A DNA stretch of 64,000 nt. Origin: JAHECQ01 sp963775125. GTDB taxonomy: Bacteria; Actinomycetota; Acidimicrobiia; Acidimicrobiales; SZUA-35. The notes below the pieces were generated by a model. It saw only the letters and a program-made list of their open reading frames with translations. It made no database searches and was not told the origin of the DNA. This document shows positions 1 through 8,800 of this stretch, piece after piece. The translations under genes and the position numbers were made by a program. The stretch is from assembly GCA_963775125.1 (NCBI GenBank), contig CAVZHQ010000007.1:434001-498000 (forward strand), written 5' to 3'. How positions within the stretch are numbered: the first letter of the stretch is position 1; each line of letters opens with the position of its first letter.

Positions 1-138
1 GAACGTGTGCTCGAGCGTGATGTCATCGGTCGAGATCGCTCCTACCTCGACCGGTACAACCTCGACCGGTACAAGCGAGAGGTCGGGGTCAGTGAGAACC
101 ATCGGTTGGTTCCGCTCGGGTTGTCGGTTTCCTTTCAT
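1..138 (-). CDS. 5' end of an unidentified gene (cut by window edge)
   Basis: A minus-strand frame starts at ATG 138-136 and stays open to base 1, giving 46 residues beginning MKGNRQPERNQPMVLTDP. A GGAG sits 8 nt upstream of the ATG. A second in-frame ATG at 102 has no ribosome-binding site. It diverges from the carboxylase gene on the plus strand, with about 90 bp between. The protein fragment is too short to assign a family. Confidence 0.4.
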   Translation of the reverse strand, partial: MKGNRQPERNQPMVLTDPDLSLVPVEVVPVEVGAISTDDITLEHTF

Positions 139-244
139 CGAGCACGCTCCAAGACGCCCATCTCCGCCGAATGGTTCCCTTCGTGGCCGAAAATCCTGGT
201 TGGCCCGAAAATCAGGCAGGATGGGGCCATGACAGACATGGTCG

Positions 245-1774
245 ATGCCGCTGCTCGTCTACGAACAGCCATGGCAGCGCGCCGCGCAAGGAAATCTTGA
301 CACTCAAGGGTCGAAACTAGCCCAACAGAACAAGATGTTCGTAAGAGATCGCATCAACCTCCTGATCGACCCCGGCACCTTCGTCGAGGACGGGTTGCTG
401 GCCAACGCTGTCGCACCGTCCGACGACCTCCCCGCCGATGGCGTCGTGACCGGCCGAGGCCTGGTCGATGGCCGGCCGGTCTGCATCATGGCCAACGACC
501 CCACCGTCAAGGCCGGCTCGTGGGGGGCGCGCACGGTCGAGAAGATCGTTCGACTCACCGAGACCGCCTTGAAGGATGAGCTGCCGATCGTGTGGCTCGT
601 CGATTCGGCCGGGGCGCGCATCACCGACCAGGTCGATCTGTTCCCGGGCCGCCGGGGCGCCGGACGGATCTTCTACAACCAGGTCCGGCTGTCCGGGCGA
701 GTCCCCCAGGTTTGCTGCCTGTTCGGCCCCTCGGCTGCCGGCGGCGCCTACATTCCTGCGTTCTGCGATGTGGTGTTCATGGTCGAGGGCAACGCCTCGA
801 TGTATCTCGGCTCTCCACGGATGGCCGAGGAGGTCATCGGCGAAGTGGTGTCGCTGGAGGAAATGGGCGGCGCCCGCATGCACGTCACCCAGTCGGGCTG
901 CGGCGACAACATCGTCGCCGACGACGCGGCGGCCATCGATCTTGCTCGGCTCTACCTGTCCTACCTTCCGACGAACTTCCGTCAGCCGCCGCCTTGGGAA
1001 CCATGGGAGCAGCCGGATGCTCCGCTCGTGACCGGAGTCGTGCCCTCCGACGACAAACTCGGCTATGACGTCCACCGAGTCGTCGACGGCATCATCGACG
1101 CCGATTCGTTCTTCGAGATCAAGCCGCTGTTCGCCCCTGAACTCGTCGTGGGTTTCGGTCGGCTCGAGGGCAACCCCATCGGGGTCGTCGCCAACAACCC
1201 GGCGGTCAAGGGCGGGGTGCTCTTCACCGACACGTCCGACAAGGCCGCCCGTTTCATCAATCTGTGCAACGCCTTCAATCTGCCGCTCGTCTTCCTCGCC
1301 GACGTCCCCGGCTTCATGATCGGCACGCAGGTCGAGCGTGAGGGCATCATTCGGCACGGAGCCAAGATGATCTCCGCCGTTTCCGAGGCCACCGTGCCGA
1401 AGATCTGTGTCGTCCTACGCAAGTGCTACGGCGCCGGTCTCTACGCCATGTGCGGTCCGGCCTTCGAACCGGAGGCAACACTCGCTCTGCCCACCGCCCA
1501 GATTGCGGTGATGGGTCCCGAGCCGGCGGTCAACGCGGTGTTCTACAACAAGATCCAGTCGATCGCCGATCCCGACGAGCGGGCCGCGTTCGTGGCCGCC
1601 CGCCGGACCGAGTACGAAGCCGATGTCGATCTGCTGCGGCTGGCCGCCGATCTGATCATCGATGCAATTGTCGAGCCGGAGTCGCTGCGTGAAGACCTCA
1701 TTCGCCGGTTCGGCCTCGCCCAGAACAAGCCCCGCCACTTCACCGACCGGCACCACGCAATCACCCCGGTGTGA
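245..1774 (+). CDS. acyl-CoA carboxylase, carboxyltransferase (beta) subunit; N-terminus possibly frameshifted
   Basis: Carboxyltransferase subunit of a biotin-dependent acyl-CoA carboxylase (acetyl/propionyl/methylcrotonyl-CoA type), which moves CO2 from carboxybiotin to an acyl-CoA. The 509 aa match the family length. The N-terminal crotonase half holds the GPSAAGGAYIP oxyanion-hole motif (about residues 161-171); the C-terminal half holds ADVPGFMIGTQVE and RKCYGAGLYAMCG. No biotin carboxylase or BCCP gene is adjacent, so the partner subunit must be elsewhere. The start is doubtful. ATG 229, which has an AGGATGG ribosome-binding site, opens a frame (MTDMVDAAARLRTAMAARRAR) typical of this family's N-terminus, but that frame stops at 300. 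The frame used here lacks a clear ribosome-binding site. A paralogue lies at 27760. Confidence 0.9.
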   Translation: MPLLVYEQPWQRAAQGNLDTQGSKLAQQNKMFVRDRINLLIDPGTFVEDGLLANAVAPSDDLPADGVVTGRGLVDGRPVCIMANDPTVKAGSWGARTVEKIVRLTETALKDELPIVWLVDSAGARITDQVDLFPGRRGAGRIFYNQVRLSGRVPQVCCLFGPSAAGGAYIPAFCDVVFMVEGNASMYLGSPRMAEEVIGEVVSLEEMGGARMHVTQSGCGDNIVADDAAAIDLARLYLSYLPTNFRQPPPWEPWEQPDAPLVTGVVPSDDKLGYDVHRVVDGIIDADSFFEIKPLFAPELVVGFGRLEGNPIGVVANNPAVKGGVLFTDTSDKAARFINLCNAFNLPLVFLADVPGFMIGTQVEREGIIRHGAKMISAVSEATVPKICVVLRKCYGAGLYAMCGPAFEPEATLALPTAQIAVMGPEPAVNAVFYNKIQSIADPDERAAFVAARRTEYEADVDLLRLAADLIIDAIVEPESLREDLIRRFGLAQNKPRHFTDRHHAITPV

Positions 1775-1824
1775 CGCTGTTCCAAATCTGAGGGTTCGAT
1801 CGGACGAAGGTCAGCGCTGTCAGA

Positions 1825-2415
1825 TCAGCGTCGGGGAAGGTGATCGGCGAAGGCCTCCAACGACTTCCACTCCGGTTCCGGCGGGACGTAGCCCTCGGCC
1901 GGTACATAGATGTTCGGTTCGTCGCCGGACCGGTGGATGTAGCGACCGCAGTTGGGGAACACGGTCTCGGCGGTGACCTCGACCGCCAACTCCGCGCCGG
2001 GCCAACGAGCCAGCAGCTCGGGGTCGTCGACCAGCCGGGCGAGGCCTTTGATCCTGATCCGCCACGGCTGGTCGAAGTTGCAGAAGAGAATGCCCACCCT
2101 CGGGTTGTCGACGATGTTGCCGAGCGATCGGTACATCCCGTTCCCGTCGTAGCTGGGGAACGCAAGCACCGAGTCGTCGAGCACGTGCGCGAACCCGGCG
2201 TGTCCGCCTTTGTAGGAAACGTCAGGCCAGCCATCGGCATCCGCCGTGGCCAGCCAGAGGTAGGGCGCCGACGCGATGAGGCGGCGATCGCCTTCGGAGA
2301 AGGTCGTCGCCAACGTGATCTCGGCCAAACGGTCGGCCAGTCGGCGCGAGTCGAAACGGTCCTGGAGCTGGCGATGCCCCGGACGATAGAAGTCATGGCT
2401 GTCAGGCTGTTCCAT
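1825..2415 (-). CDS. pyridoxamine 5'-phosphate oxidase-fold family protein
   Basis: A 196-aa single-domain protein of the PPOX/FMN-binding split-barrel class. Recognisable segments are APYLWLATADADGWPDVS (about residues 50-67), FPSYDGNGMYRSLGNI and NPRVGILFCNF, followed by a RIRIKGLARLV strand. This matches the MSMEG_1061-like group of putative flavin or F420-linked oxidoreductases. The substrate cannot be told from sequence. It is convergent with the carboxylase gene (50-bp gap) and divergent from the gene at 2462. Confidence 0.8.
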   Translation of the reverse strand: MEQPDSHDFYRPGHRQLQDRFDSRRLADRLAEITLATTFSEGDRRLIASAPYLWLATADADGWPDVSYKGGHAGFAHVLDDSVLAFPSYDGNGMYRSLGNIVDNPRVGILFCNFDQPWRIRIKGLARLVDDPELLARWPGAELAVEVTAETVFPNCGRYIHRSGDEPNIYVPAEGYVPPEPEWKSLEAFADHLPRR

Positions 2416-2461
2416 ACGCGAACGTTAGAGCAGATGGCGATCGCTCGGGCAGACTGGGAGC

Positions 2462-3070
2462 ATGGCGACGAACCCGGGCGATTTCAGGCTGGAGGGAGCA
2501 ATCGCCGCTGCTGGATTCGCGTCGGGCGACCGAATCGTCATCGGCATGTGGGAGTCATCGCCGATCGGCCCGTTCGTCGATGTCATGTGGGCCGAGGCTG
2601 ACGGTTGGCGCACGCTGTTCGTGCCCAGCGCACGCGTCGCGGCGTTCGTGACCTCGATCTACCATTTCGACGCCGTCGAGATCGACGAGACGCTCGCGGT
2701 GCATCGAGATCGTCAGCGACTCTCGGCCTCGTGGGGCAGTGCGAGCCTCGAGTGGACCCTCGGTCGCGCCGTGCGGTTCCCGCCGCGAACCTCGTGGATC
2801 GCCCGACGGGTCGAAGGTCCAATCGCTCGCGCCTTCATGGGTGTCGAGATCATCGGTGTCAGCCCCACCGGTGTGGCCGAACGATACGAAGCCCACCGCC
2901 TGCGTCGTATCACCGGGGGTTGGGCCGTTGTCGGCGGCCACGACCTCGGTGCCCTCGGTCCGCCCGTCCCGGCGTGTGGGTTCGGCTTCTCCGAGCCGCC
3001 GCCTTTCGCTTCGATCACCGAGATCACGACCCACGTGTCGGATCCTGACGGGGTTATCGTGTTTCGGTGA
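2462..3070 (+). CDS. conserved-looking hypothetical protein
   Basis: A 202-aa protein with no signal peptide or membrane segment; I do not recognise the family. It alternates beta-strand-like stretches (DRIVIGMWESSPIGPFVDVMW) with a proline-rich C-terminal third. Its stop overlaps the GTG start of the FKBP gene by 4 nt (GTGA), so the two are almost certainly translationally coupled and head the operon that continues into acetoacetyl-CoA synthetase and homoserine kinase. Confidence 0.7.
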   Translation: MATNPGDFRLEGAIAAAGFASGDRIVIGMWESSPIGPFVDVMWAEADGWRTLFVPSARVAAFVTSIYHFDAVEIDETLAVHRDRQRLSASWGSASLEWTLGRAVRFPPRTSWIARRVEGPIARAFMGVEIIGVSPTGVAERYEAHRLRRITGGWAVVGGHDLGALGPPVPACGFGFSEPPPFASITEITTHVSDPDGVIVFR

Positions 3071-3498
3071 CTTCATCATCTTCAGACTCGGCCCGAACGG
3101 CCCAAGACGGCGATCACGTTGCCGTGCACTACACCGGGACCCTCGACGACGGCAGCCAGTTCGACTCGTCGGCCGGCCGTGAACCACTCGAGTTCGTCGT
3201 CGGCAGCGGCCAGGTCATCGTGGGCTTCGACCAAGCGGTCCGTGGGTTGGCCGAAGGCGAGGCTCGATCGGTGCGTATGGAAGCAACCGACACGTACGGG
3301 GAACGAGACGACAAGCTCGTCGTCTCGGTTCCTGTCAGCCAAGCACCCGCCGGCCTCAGCGTCGGTGACCAAGTTGCGGCCGGCGGGCGCCCAGCCACGG
3401 TCGTCTCGGTCGACGCCGACATGGTCACGATCGACGCCAACCATCAACTGGCCGGCGAGGCACTGACGTTCGCCGTCGAGCTCGTACGCATCTCCTGA
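3067..3498 (+). CDS. FKBP-type peptidyl-prolyl cis-trans isomerase (SlyD-like)
   Basis: A 143-aa cytoplasmic prolyl isomerase. The FKBP core starts at about residue 13 (GDHVAVHYTGTLDDGSQFD), continues with VGSGQVIVGFDQAVRGL, and ends with the SlyD signature NHQLAGEALTFAVELV. The central GDQVAAGGRPATVVSVDAD segment corresponds to the inserted IF chaperone domain. There is no His-rich metal-binding tail like that of E. coli SlyD. GTG start, 4-nt overlap with the upstream gene; the acetoacetyl-CoA synthetase gene follows 14 nt later. Confidence 0.88.
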   Translation: MTSSSSDSARTAQDGDHVAVHYTGTLDDGSQFDSSAGREPLEFVVGSGQVIVGFDQAVRGLAEGEARSVRMEATDTYGERDDKLVVSVPVSQAPAGLSVGDQVAAGGRPATVVSVDADMVTIDANHQLAGEALTFAVELVRIS

Positions 3499-3512
3499 GC
3501 ATCGACGAACCC

Positions 3513-5471
3513 ATGACGGATGCACTCTGGAGGCCGACGCAGCATCAGATCGCGGCCACGAATCTCGACGCGTTCCGTCGCTCGCACTATCCCGAGTGTC
3601 TCGACTCCGACGCCTTGTGGGCGGCGACCGTGGCCGACCCCGCGACCTTCTGGCGGAAGATCTGGGATCTCGGGTCCTTCAGCGGCGATCCGGGAGGGCG
3701 CCTCGTCGAAGAGGCTGCGCAATTCTGGGAGCATCGGTTCCTGCCCGACGCCACATTCAACGCGGCGAGGCATTTGATCGAGCGCCCCGACATCGAAGAC
3801 ACCGATCGAGCAATCACCTGGGTCCGAGAGGACGGGGCCGAGCGGGTGCTCACCCGTGCCGACCTCCGAGCAGAGGTGGCGGCCTTCGCTGCGTTCCTGC
3901 GTTCGGCCGGCGTCGTCGCCGGTGATCGCGTGGCCGCATGGATGCCCCATGTGCCGGAGACCGTGGTCGCCTTCCTCGCCGCAGCCAGCATCGGCGCCGT
4001 CTTCACCTCGACATCCTCCGACTTCGGTACCGAGGGTGTCGTCGATCGTTTCGGTCAGACCGAACCCACCGTGCTCGTCGTCGCCGATGGCTACCTGTAT
4101 GCCGGCCGAGCGTTCTCGTGCCTCGACCGTCTGAACGAGATCATCGAACGGTTGCCGTCGGTCCGAGCCGTCGTGGTCGTCGGCCACCTCGTCGAGCAAC
4201 CGGTGTTGGCGGTGTCGGCCGATGATCGGCCGGTCGTGCTGGACGCTCGGGTGGTGCTGTGGTCCGACGCTCTCGCTGCGCACGTCGGCGCGGCCATCGA
4301 TTACGCGGAACTGCCCGGCGATCACCCGCTCTACATCCTGTACTCGTCGGGCACCACGGGGAAGCCCAAGTGCATCGTGCACCGGAGCCTCGGAGTGATG
4401 CTGAAGCATTCCGCCGAACAGATCCTGAGCAGCGACATCAAGCCAGGGGACCAGGTCTTCTACTTCACGACCTGTGGGTGGATGATGTGGAACTGGCTGG
4501 TGTCCGCGCTCGGCGCGGGCGCGGGCATCGTGCTCTACGAGGGAAATCCGGCCCATCCGTCGCCCGGAGTGCTGTTCGAAGTGGTCGAGCGTCTCGGCGT
4601 CAGCCTGATGGGGGTGTCGGCCAAGTTCATCGACGCCACGATGAAGTCCGGCCTGCGTCCGATCGATCAGTTCGACCTCGGCAATCTTCGGACCATCTGT
4701 TCCACCGGATCGCCGCTGAGTCATGAGGGTTTCGACTGGGTCTATGACGCCGTGAAGCCCACCGTCCACCTTGCATCCATCTCCGGGGGCACCGACCTGT
4801 GTGGCTGCCTGGTTCTCGGGGACCCGACGAAACCGGTGTACGCCGGGGCCATCCAACAGAAGGCGCTCGGCCTCGACATCGCCGTCTTCGACGACGATGG
4901 TCGGCGCCTCGGCGTCGGGGTGAAGGGCGAACTCGTGTGTGCGAACCCGTTCCCGTCGATGCCACTGCATTTCTGGGGCGACGACGATGGTTCGCGTTAC
5001 CGGTCGGCCTACTTCGAGCGGTTCGACGGCGTCTGGGCTCATGGTGATTACGCGTCGTGGACCGCCGAGGGCGGCATGGTCATCCACGGCCGTTCGGACG
5101 CAACGCTCAACGCCGGCGGCGTCCGCATCGGGACCGCCGAGATCTACCGGGTCGTCGAGCACCTACCCGAGGTCGCCGAGGCCATCTGCATCGGCCAGGA
5201 GTGGGAGAACGACACCCGCATCGTGTTGTTCGTTCGCCTGGCCGAGGGGAAGACACTCACCGAGGAGCTTCAGGCCACCATCCGCCGGGAGCTCCGGACC
5301 AAGTGCTCGCCGCGGCACGTTCCCGCCGTCATCAGCGCGGTCGCCGACATCCCCCGAACCCGTTCGGGCAAGATCGTCGAGCTGGCCGTGACCGAGGTGG
5401 TGCACGGCCGTCCGGTCAAGAACCTCGAAGCGTTGGCCAATCCCGAGGCGCTCGAACTCTTCGTCCAATGA
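3513..5471 (+). CDS. acetoacetyl-CoA synthetase (acetoacetate-CoA ligase)
   Basis: ATP-dependent ligase that activates acetoacetate to acetoacetyl-CoA through an acyl-AMP intermediate, at the end of ketone-body or polyhydroxybutyrate degradation. The 652 aa match the family length. The adenylation P-loop is YSSGTTGKPKCIVH, followed by CGWMMWNW, SGGTDLCG and HGRSDATLNAGGVRIGTAE. The C-terminal catalytic lysine is in RTRSGKIVE. The long N-terminal region with FWRKIWDLGSF is typical of acetoacetyl-CoA rather than acetyl-CoA synthetases. Its stop overlaps the next ATG (ATGA). Confidence 0.93.
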   Translation: MTDALWRPTQHQIAATNLDAFRRSHYPECLDSDALWAATVADPATFWRKIWDLGSFSGDPGGRLVEEAAQFWEHRFLPDATFNAARHLIERPDIEDTDRAITWVREDGAERVLTRADLRAEVAAFAAFLRSAGVVAGDRVAAWMPHVPETVVAFLAAASIGAVFTSTSSDFGTEGVVDRFGQTEPTVLVVADGYLYAGRAFSCLDRLNEIIERLPSVRAVVVVGHLVEQPVLAVSADDRPVVLDARVVLWSDALAAHVGAAIDYAELPGDHPLYILYSSGTTGKPKCIVHRSLGVMLKHSAEQILSSDIKPGDQVFYFTTCGWMMWNWLVSALGAGAGIVLYEGNPAHPSPGVLFEVVERLGVSLMGVSAKFIDATMKSGLRPIDQFDLGNLRTICSTGSPLSHEGFDWVYDAVKPTVHLASISGGTDLCGCLVLGDPTKPVYAGAIQQKALGLDIAVFDDDGRRLGVGVKGELVCANPFPSMPLHFWGDDDGSRYRSAYFERFDGVWAHGDYASWTAEGGMVIHGRSDATLNAGGVRIGTAEIYRVVEHLPEVAEAICIGQEWENDTRIVLFVRLAEGKTLTEELQATIRRELRTKCSPRHVPAVISAVADIPRTRSGKIVELAVTEVVHGRPVKNLEALANPEALELFVQ

Positions 5472-6316
5472 CGACGGTCGTCTCTCCCGGTTCCTCGGCC
5501 AATCTCGGTCCCGGGTTCGATGTGCTCGGCCTCGCCATCAGCCGCCATGTGTGGGCCGGAGACGAGGCGACCTGTGCGGGTCGGGGCGGAGCTCCGTGTG
5601 CGCCGGGTCATGTGGCCCGCATCGCCTATGAGACTGCAGGGGGAGAGCGCCCGCTGTGGTTCGGCTTCGACCTCATTCCGGGGCGCGGGTTGGGATTCTC
5701 GGCCGCGGCTCGGGCGGCGGGTGCGGTGCTGGCCCGTGTTCAGGCCGGCGATGATCTCACGACCGCCCGTGCCTACGCGTACGCACTCGTTGCCGACCTC
5801 GAAGGCCACGGCGACAACGCTGCCCCTTCGTTGTTCGGCGGACTGTTCCTCATCGCGGGCGGCCTGGCCCATCCCATCGATGTCGAGCTCCCCGGCAGCT
5901 TGTTGTGTTGGGTTCCCGAAACGGTCACCGCGACGGACGAGTCCCGGGCCGCGTTGTCGACGACCGTCGATCGCCAGGACGCCATCTTCAACCTCGGTCG
6001 AATGGGTCTGCTGCTCTCGGCCCTCTACGAACAGCGGCCGGAGCTTCTGCGTGAGGCCACCCAGGATCGTCTGCATCAGGCGGTTCGGTTCGCCGCCCAG
6101 CCCGAATCGGCCGCAGCCCTTGCCGCCGGTCTCGACGCGGGCGCGCTCTGCGGCTGGCTCAGCGGTTCGGGCCCCACGGTCGCGTTGCTCTGCGAGCGTG
6201 ACAAACGCGCGGAAATCGCGGCGATCCTGCCGGCAGGAGCAACCTCGCTGGCGCTCGACGTCGACCTCGCCGGTTCGATCCTGGTGGAGCCCAGTCATCC
6301 GCCCAGTCGTGGCTAA
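5468..6316 (+). CDS. thrB: homoserine kinase
   Basis: GHMP-superfamily kinase, 282 aa, phosphorylating L-homoserine for threonine synthesis. N-terminal motif SPGSSANLGPGFDVLGLAI is diagnostic for ThrB; the phosphate-binding loop is RGLGFSAAARAAGAV (the usual serine after GLG is Phe here) and the third GHMP motif is WLSGSGPTVALL near residue 230. The ATG overlaps the stop of the acetoacetyl-CoA synthetase by 4 nt. No other threonine gene is in the window, and placement in a CoA-metabolism operon is unusual. The reading frame is open well upstream, but only this ATG gives a family-like N-terminus. Confidence 0.85.
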   Translation: MTTVVSPGSSANLGPGFDVLGLAISRHVWAGDEATCAGRGGAPCAPGHVARIAYETAGGERPLWFGFDLIPGRGLGFSAAARAAGAVLARVQAGDDLTTARAYAYALVADLEGHGDNAAPSLFGGLFLIAGGLAHPIDVELPGSLLCWVPETVTATDESRAALSTTVDRQDAIFNLGRMGLLLSALYEQRPELLREATQDRLHQAVRFAAQPESAAALAAGLDAGALCGWLSGSGPTVALLCERDKRAEIAAILPAGATSLALDVDLAGSILVEPSHPPSRG

Positions 6317-6325
6317 CGTGGCCCG

Positions 6326-7585
6326 ATGACTCTTGACCCACGCACTTCTCTCGACCCCCGCACCGAGGTACGCGCCTGGTTGAGCGAGAACTGGCAGGAC
6401 GATCGACCGCTCCTCGAGTGGCGAGATCTGTTGGCCGACTCGGGTTGGGGTTGCCCCACGTGGCCGGTCGACTACTACGGGCGGGGCCTGGACGCGGCCG
6501 CAGCGCCGGTGGTTGCCGAAGAGTTCGCCCGTGCCCAAGCCGTCGGGGTGCCGATGGGGTCGGCCATGAACTTGGCGGCGCCCACGATCCTCGCGCTCGG
6601 CAGCGACGCGCTGAAGCGGCGGCTGCTGCGAGACATCGTCACCGGACGGGCGAAATGGTGCCAGCTCTTCAGCGAGCCGGGCAACGGCTCCGATCTCGCG
6701 GGGCTCACCACTCGCGCTGACCGCGACGGGGACGAGTGGATCGTGAACGGGCAGAAGCTGTGGACCACCGGTGCTCAAAACGCCGACTTCGCGATGCTGC
6801 TGGCCCGCACCGACTGGGACGTCCCCAAGCACCGCGGCATCACGTACTTCGCCATTGACATGCGCCAACCGGCGATCGAAGTCAGGGGTGTCCGACAGAT
6901 GAACGACTACGCATCGTTCAACGAGGTGTTTCTCACCGACGCACGGGTGCCCCACGACCATGTGGTGGGCGACGTCGGCCAGGGCTGGGCCGCTGCGCTC
7001 ACCACCCTCGCGCACGAGCGAGGCCTCGGGCGTCGGGGTGTGCCCGCTCGGCAAACCGTCGGGCGGACGCGTCAAGAAGCCGACGAGGAGGCCAGGGCCT
7101 ACAACCAGACCTACATCTGGTACCCGCAACGTTCGGGGCGGGCTGACCTCGTTCAGCCCCAGGCGTTGTCCACGGGCGCGTCGGCGGATCCGGTGATTCG
7201 CCAGCAGGTCGCCGGACTGCACGCCTTCGAACGGGTGTCGGAGTGGACGCTGGGACGGGCGACCGCAGCACGTGCCGCCGGACGCCAGCCCGGGCCCGAA
7301 GGCTCGATTGCGAAGTTGGCGCAGTCCGAAATCGCCCGTCGATGCAACACGGCCCACTCGGCAATCGCGGGCGCCTACGGCATGTTGGCCCTGGGCGACA
7401 GCCCGCTCGGCGGCGTTGTCCACGAGGTCATCGTGTCCACGCCTGCAGCCTCCATCGCCGGGGGCACCGACGAGATCCAGCACGACATCATCGGGGAACG
7501 GTCACTCGGCCTGCCCAAGGAACCTTCGGTCGACAAGGACATCTCGTTCCGAGACGTCCGGATCAACAAACCCCGGGTCGCCTGA
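6326..7585 (+). CDS. acyl-CoA dehydrogenase
   Basis: FAD-dependent acyl-CoA dehydrogenase, 419 aa, introducing the alpha-beta double bond in an acyl-CoA. Family landmarks are CQLFSEPGNGSDLAGL, WIVNGQKLWTTGA and the C-terminal AASIAGGTDEIQHDIIGER. The insertion around QEADEEARAYNQTY resembles the FadE17/FadE26-like proteins of sterol or branched-acyl degradation in actinobacteria, but the substrate is unknown. It lies 9 nt after thrB, so is likely co-transcribed, and is convergent with the DAO gene. Confidence 0.9.
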   Translation: MTLDPRTSLDPRTEVRAWLSENWQDDRPLLEWRDLLADSGWGCPTWPVDYYGRGLDAAAAPVVAEEFARAQAVGVPMGSAMNLAAPTILALGSDALKRRLLRDIVTGRAKWCQLFSEPGNGSDLAGLTTRADRDGDEWIVNGQKLWTTGAQNADFAMLLARTDWDVPKHRGITYFAIDMRQPAIEVRGVRQMNDYASFNEVFLTDARVPHDHVVGDVGQGWAAALTTLAHERGLGRRGVPARQTVGRTRQEADEEARAYNQTYIWYPQRSGRADLVQPQALSTGASADPVIRQQVAGLHAFERVSEWTLGRATAARAAGRQPGPEGSIAKLAQSEIARRCNTAHSAIAGAYGMLALGDSPLGGVVHEVIVSTPAASIAGGTDEIQHDIIGERSLGLPKEPSVDKDISFRDVRINKPRVA

Positions 7586-7611
7586 CGAGCGCGGAGCCGC
7601 CTGGCCGGTCG

Positions 7612-8733
7612 TCAGCGGAAACGGTCGGGAAGGATCACGGAGAGATCGAGACCGGCGCCATCGAACGTCGAGCCGGGCGCCGCCGCAACCAGCAGGTCGG
7701 CCACCAACTGCCCTGCGCCGGGAGCCGTCTGGATGCCCGTTCCGCCCTGCCCGACGCACCAAATGAAGCTCGGGTGGTCCGGGTCGGGGCCGATGACCAT
7801 GCCCCGGTCGGGGCTGAAGGTTCGCAGCCCGGCCCACGACGAGTTGATCGACCGGACGTCGAGGGTGGTCGCGGCGTTGATGCGTTCGATCGCCAGCGCG
7901 ATGTCGACCTCTTCCGGTTTGGCATCACACGGCTCCGACGGCGTCTCGTCGGCCGGCGAGCACAGGAACTGGTGACCGTCGGGGTTCGCGTACCAAGCGT
8001 GGGCGACGTCGGCGATGAGTGGCCACGAGCCTGAACCCGGGAACGGACTGGTCACCATGAACGCAGTTCGCCGAAGTGGGCGGAGGCCGATGGGCGCCAC
8101 ACCGGCGCACGACGCAACGACATCGCCCCATGCGCCGGCCGCGTTCACCACCGTGCCACACGACACCGGCCCGGTGGTCGTGTCCAGCACCCAACCGGAG
8201 CGGCCGTCAGTCTGAACCAAGCGGCCCTCGCCGACGCGGCAGAGCGTGTCGATCGTGCCCCCCGCTGCCCGAAAGCCGCGAACGAAGGATTGATGTAGTC
8301 CCGCGACGTCGATGGCCGAGGCGTCGGGTTCGTACACCGCAGCGACCACGCGATCGGGGCGCATGAGCGGCGCAAGACGAAGCGCCTCGTCCGCACCGAT
8401 CGCCGCGATGTTCGGGTTCATTGCTTGCCCCTCGATCACGAGTTGGTCGATCAGACCCTCGTCGCCGGGGCCGGCGACCGCCAGGTAGCCGCGGGGCGTC
8501 AAGAACTGGTGGCGGTGGTAATACTCCTTCGACGCAAGGGTGAGCGGGCGCAGCGACAGGGCTCCATAGTTCTCGATGAAGACCGCAGCCGAGCGGCCGG
8601 TCGTGTGGTGCGTCAGTGACCCCTCGGCCTCGAACACCCCGACGCTCGCGTCGGGCAGCGTCTGGGCGATGGCGTACGCCGCGCTCATGCCGGCAATCCC
8701 GCCACCGACGATGGCCACATCGACCGTCTTCAC
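7612..8733 (-). CDS. FAD-dependent oxidoreductase, DAO (D-amino acid/glycine oxidase) family
   Basis: A 373-aa flavoprotein. The N-terminal Rossmann fingerprint VDVAIVGGGIAGMSAAYAI (residues 4-22) binds the FAD ADP moiety, followed by an acidic residue at the end of strand 2 (GVFEAEG). GTVVNAAGAWGDVVA and the C-terminal GPDPDHPSFIWCVGQGGTGI segment are typical of the DAO fold. Likely a cytoplasmic amine or N-methyl-amino-acid oxidase; the substrate is not predictable. Transcribed divergently from the secreted HExxH gene with a 67-bp shared promoter region. Confidence 0.85.
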   Translation of the reverse strand: MKTVDVAIVGGGIAGMSAAYAIAQTLPDASVGVFEAEGSLTHHTTGRSAAVFIENYGALSLRPLTLASKEYYHRHQFLTPRGYLAVAGPGDEGLIDQLVIEGQAMNPNIAAIGADEALRLAPLMRPDRVVAAVYEPDASAIDVAGLHQSFVRGFRAAGGTIDTLCRVGEGRLVQTDGRSGWVLDTTTGPVSCGTVVNAAGAWGDVVASCAGVAPIGLRPLRRTAFMVTSPFPGSGSWPLIADVAHAWYANPDGHQFLCSPADETPSEPCDAKPEEVDIALAIERINAATTLDVRSINSSWAGLRTFSPDRGMVIGPDPDHPSFIWCVGQGGTGIQTAPGAGQLVADLLVAAAPGSTFDGAGLDLSVILPDRFR

Positions 8734-8800
8734 GTTGCTGTCCGATCCACGATGGCCAATCTACTGTCGGTCGAGTCGACGCCTAACCTTTGGGGTCACC

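Noticed and set aside
3444..5162. 572-codon minus-strand ORF
   Set aside because: Antisense to acetoacetyl-CoA synthetase.
5057..5467. N-terminal extension of homoserine kinase
   Set aside because: Open frame is the shadow of the acetoacetyl-CoA synthetase end; the ThrB motif begins right at ATG 5468.
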